From the NCBI GenBank assembly GCA_937973935.1, contig CALJJF010000085.1, positions 1 through 5,319 of the forward strand: DNA of 5,319 nt, in the 5' to 3' direction. Under the pieces are notes generated by a model, which was not told where the DNA came from, searched no databases, and worked only from the letters and a program-made list of their open reading frames with translations. Made by a program: the position numbers and the translations under genes. Source of the stretch: MKRK01 sp001896915. GTDB lineage: Bacteria > Bacillota > Clostridia > Oscillospirales > Acutalibacteraceae. Positions 4,903-5,319 of the stretch are shown one piece after another. Within the stretch, counting starts at the first letter, position 1, and each line of letters opens with the position of its first letter.

Positions 4903-5319
4903 ATGCATACACAAATACAGGACTTATATGATTTTGCCCAGGTGAAATACAAAATGACCCTTCACAGCGGCGAGGAGGGTCTTTGCAACACTGCTTCCTG
5001 GGTCTATCTGGCGGAGGATATCAGCAACGCTTCTTTCTTAAAAGCCGGAGAGCTGATCATCACCACCGGACTTTTCACCCATAGCGGCATCGGACTGCGT
5101 ACCTTTATCGAAACTCTGGTGATGAGCAATTGCAGCGGCATTCTCATCAATGTGGGCAAATATCTGTATGAGGAGGATCTGACAGCGGAAATCCTCCAAT
5201 ACTGTCAAATCAACAAATTCCCCATTTTCACCATGCCCTGGGAAATCCATCTGGTGGATATCATGCAGGATTTCTGCCGCCTTTTTTTATATGAAACCCA
5301 TCGGGAAGACCTGCTCAGC
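4903..5319 (+). CDS. PucR-family transcriptional regulator, N-terminal part (cut by window edge)
   Basis: 139 codons are open from the ATG at 4903 to the window end with no stop. They match the PucR N-terminal (purine catabolism regulator-like) domain: a leader helix at 1-20, WVYLAEDISNASFLKAGEL at 35-53 and LIITTGLF at 53-60 (the family has a (F)L-GGEL-LTTG motif here), then a core of alternating strands and helices with GILINVGKYLYEE at 88-100 and FPIFTMPWEIHLVDIMQDF at 115-133. Known members bind DNA through a C-terminal helix-turn-helix, which lies outside the window, and the N-terminal domain is thought to sense a metabolite. AAGGGG lies 10 nt before the start. Being divergent from the kinase gene and beside an amino acid uptake and catabolism cluster, it is the likely local regulator and may control itself. 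Its ligand is not evident; purine catabolism should not be assumed. Confidence 0.9.
   Translation, partial: MHTQIQDLYDFAQVKYKMTLHSGEEGLCNTASWVYLAEDISNASFLKAGELIITTGLFTHSGIGLRTFIETLVMSNCSGILINVGKYLYEEDLTAEILQYCQINKFPIFTMPWEIHLVDIMQDFCRLFLYETHREDLLS

Noticed and set aside
5038..5250. Minus-strand open frame of 70 codons
   Set aside because: It is antisense to the PucR N-terminal domain, with no ribosome binding site or recognisable protein sequence.

Overview
The window looks like a chromosomal piece from a low-to-mid-GC Firmicute, most likely an amino-acid-fermenting member of the Clostridia. The reasons are strong AGGAGG-type ribosome binding sites, Gram-positive sigma-A promoters with extended -10 boxes, a lipoprotein-anchored binding protein, a cytidylate-kinase-like protein of a type common in clostridia, and a PucR-family regulator. 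By eye, base composition is close to half G+C in genes and AT-rich between them. The exact genus cannot be read from the sequence.

Layout. From right to left on the minus strand: a cytidylate-kinase-like gene (4105-4704) with its own promoter and a strong intrinsic terminator; a three-gene polar amino acid ABC importer in the order ATPase (3260-3988), permease (2548-3243), lipoprotein binding protein (1574-2479); an iron-containing alcohol dehydrogenase (290-1426) with its own promoter and a strongly structured leader; and the first 84 codons of a class III (GabT-like) aminotransferase (1-254) that continues past the left edge. On the plus strand a PucR-family regulator starts at 4903 and runs off the right edge. 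It is divergent from the kinase gene across a 198-bp control region.

How the genes fit together (inference). The importer would bring in an amino acid or omega-amino acid such as GABA or 5-aminovalerate. The aminotransferase would turn it into a semialdehyde, and the dehydrogenase would reduce that to a hydroxy acid, as in clostridial GABA or 5-aminovalerate fermentation. The PucR-family protein is the obvious candidate regulator. The role of the kinase-like protein here is unknown.

The individual families are familiar. The least explained parts are non-coding: five A(T/C)CCC motifs at exact 12-bp steps in the divergent control region, an 11-bp tandem repeat filling the kinase promoter, a nested hairpin in the dehydrogenase leader, and a terminator just upstream of the importer with no visible promoter after it. 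No rRNA, tRNA, CRISPR array, insertion sequence or phage gene was seen, and no gene-free stretch exceeds 300 bp.
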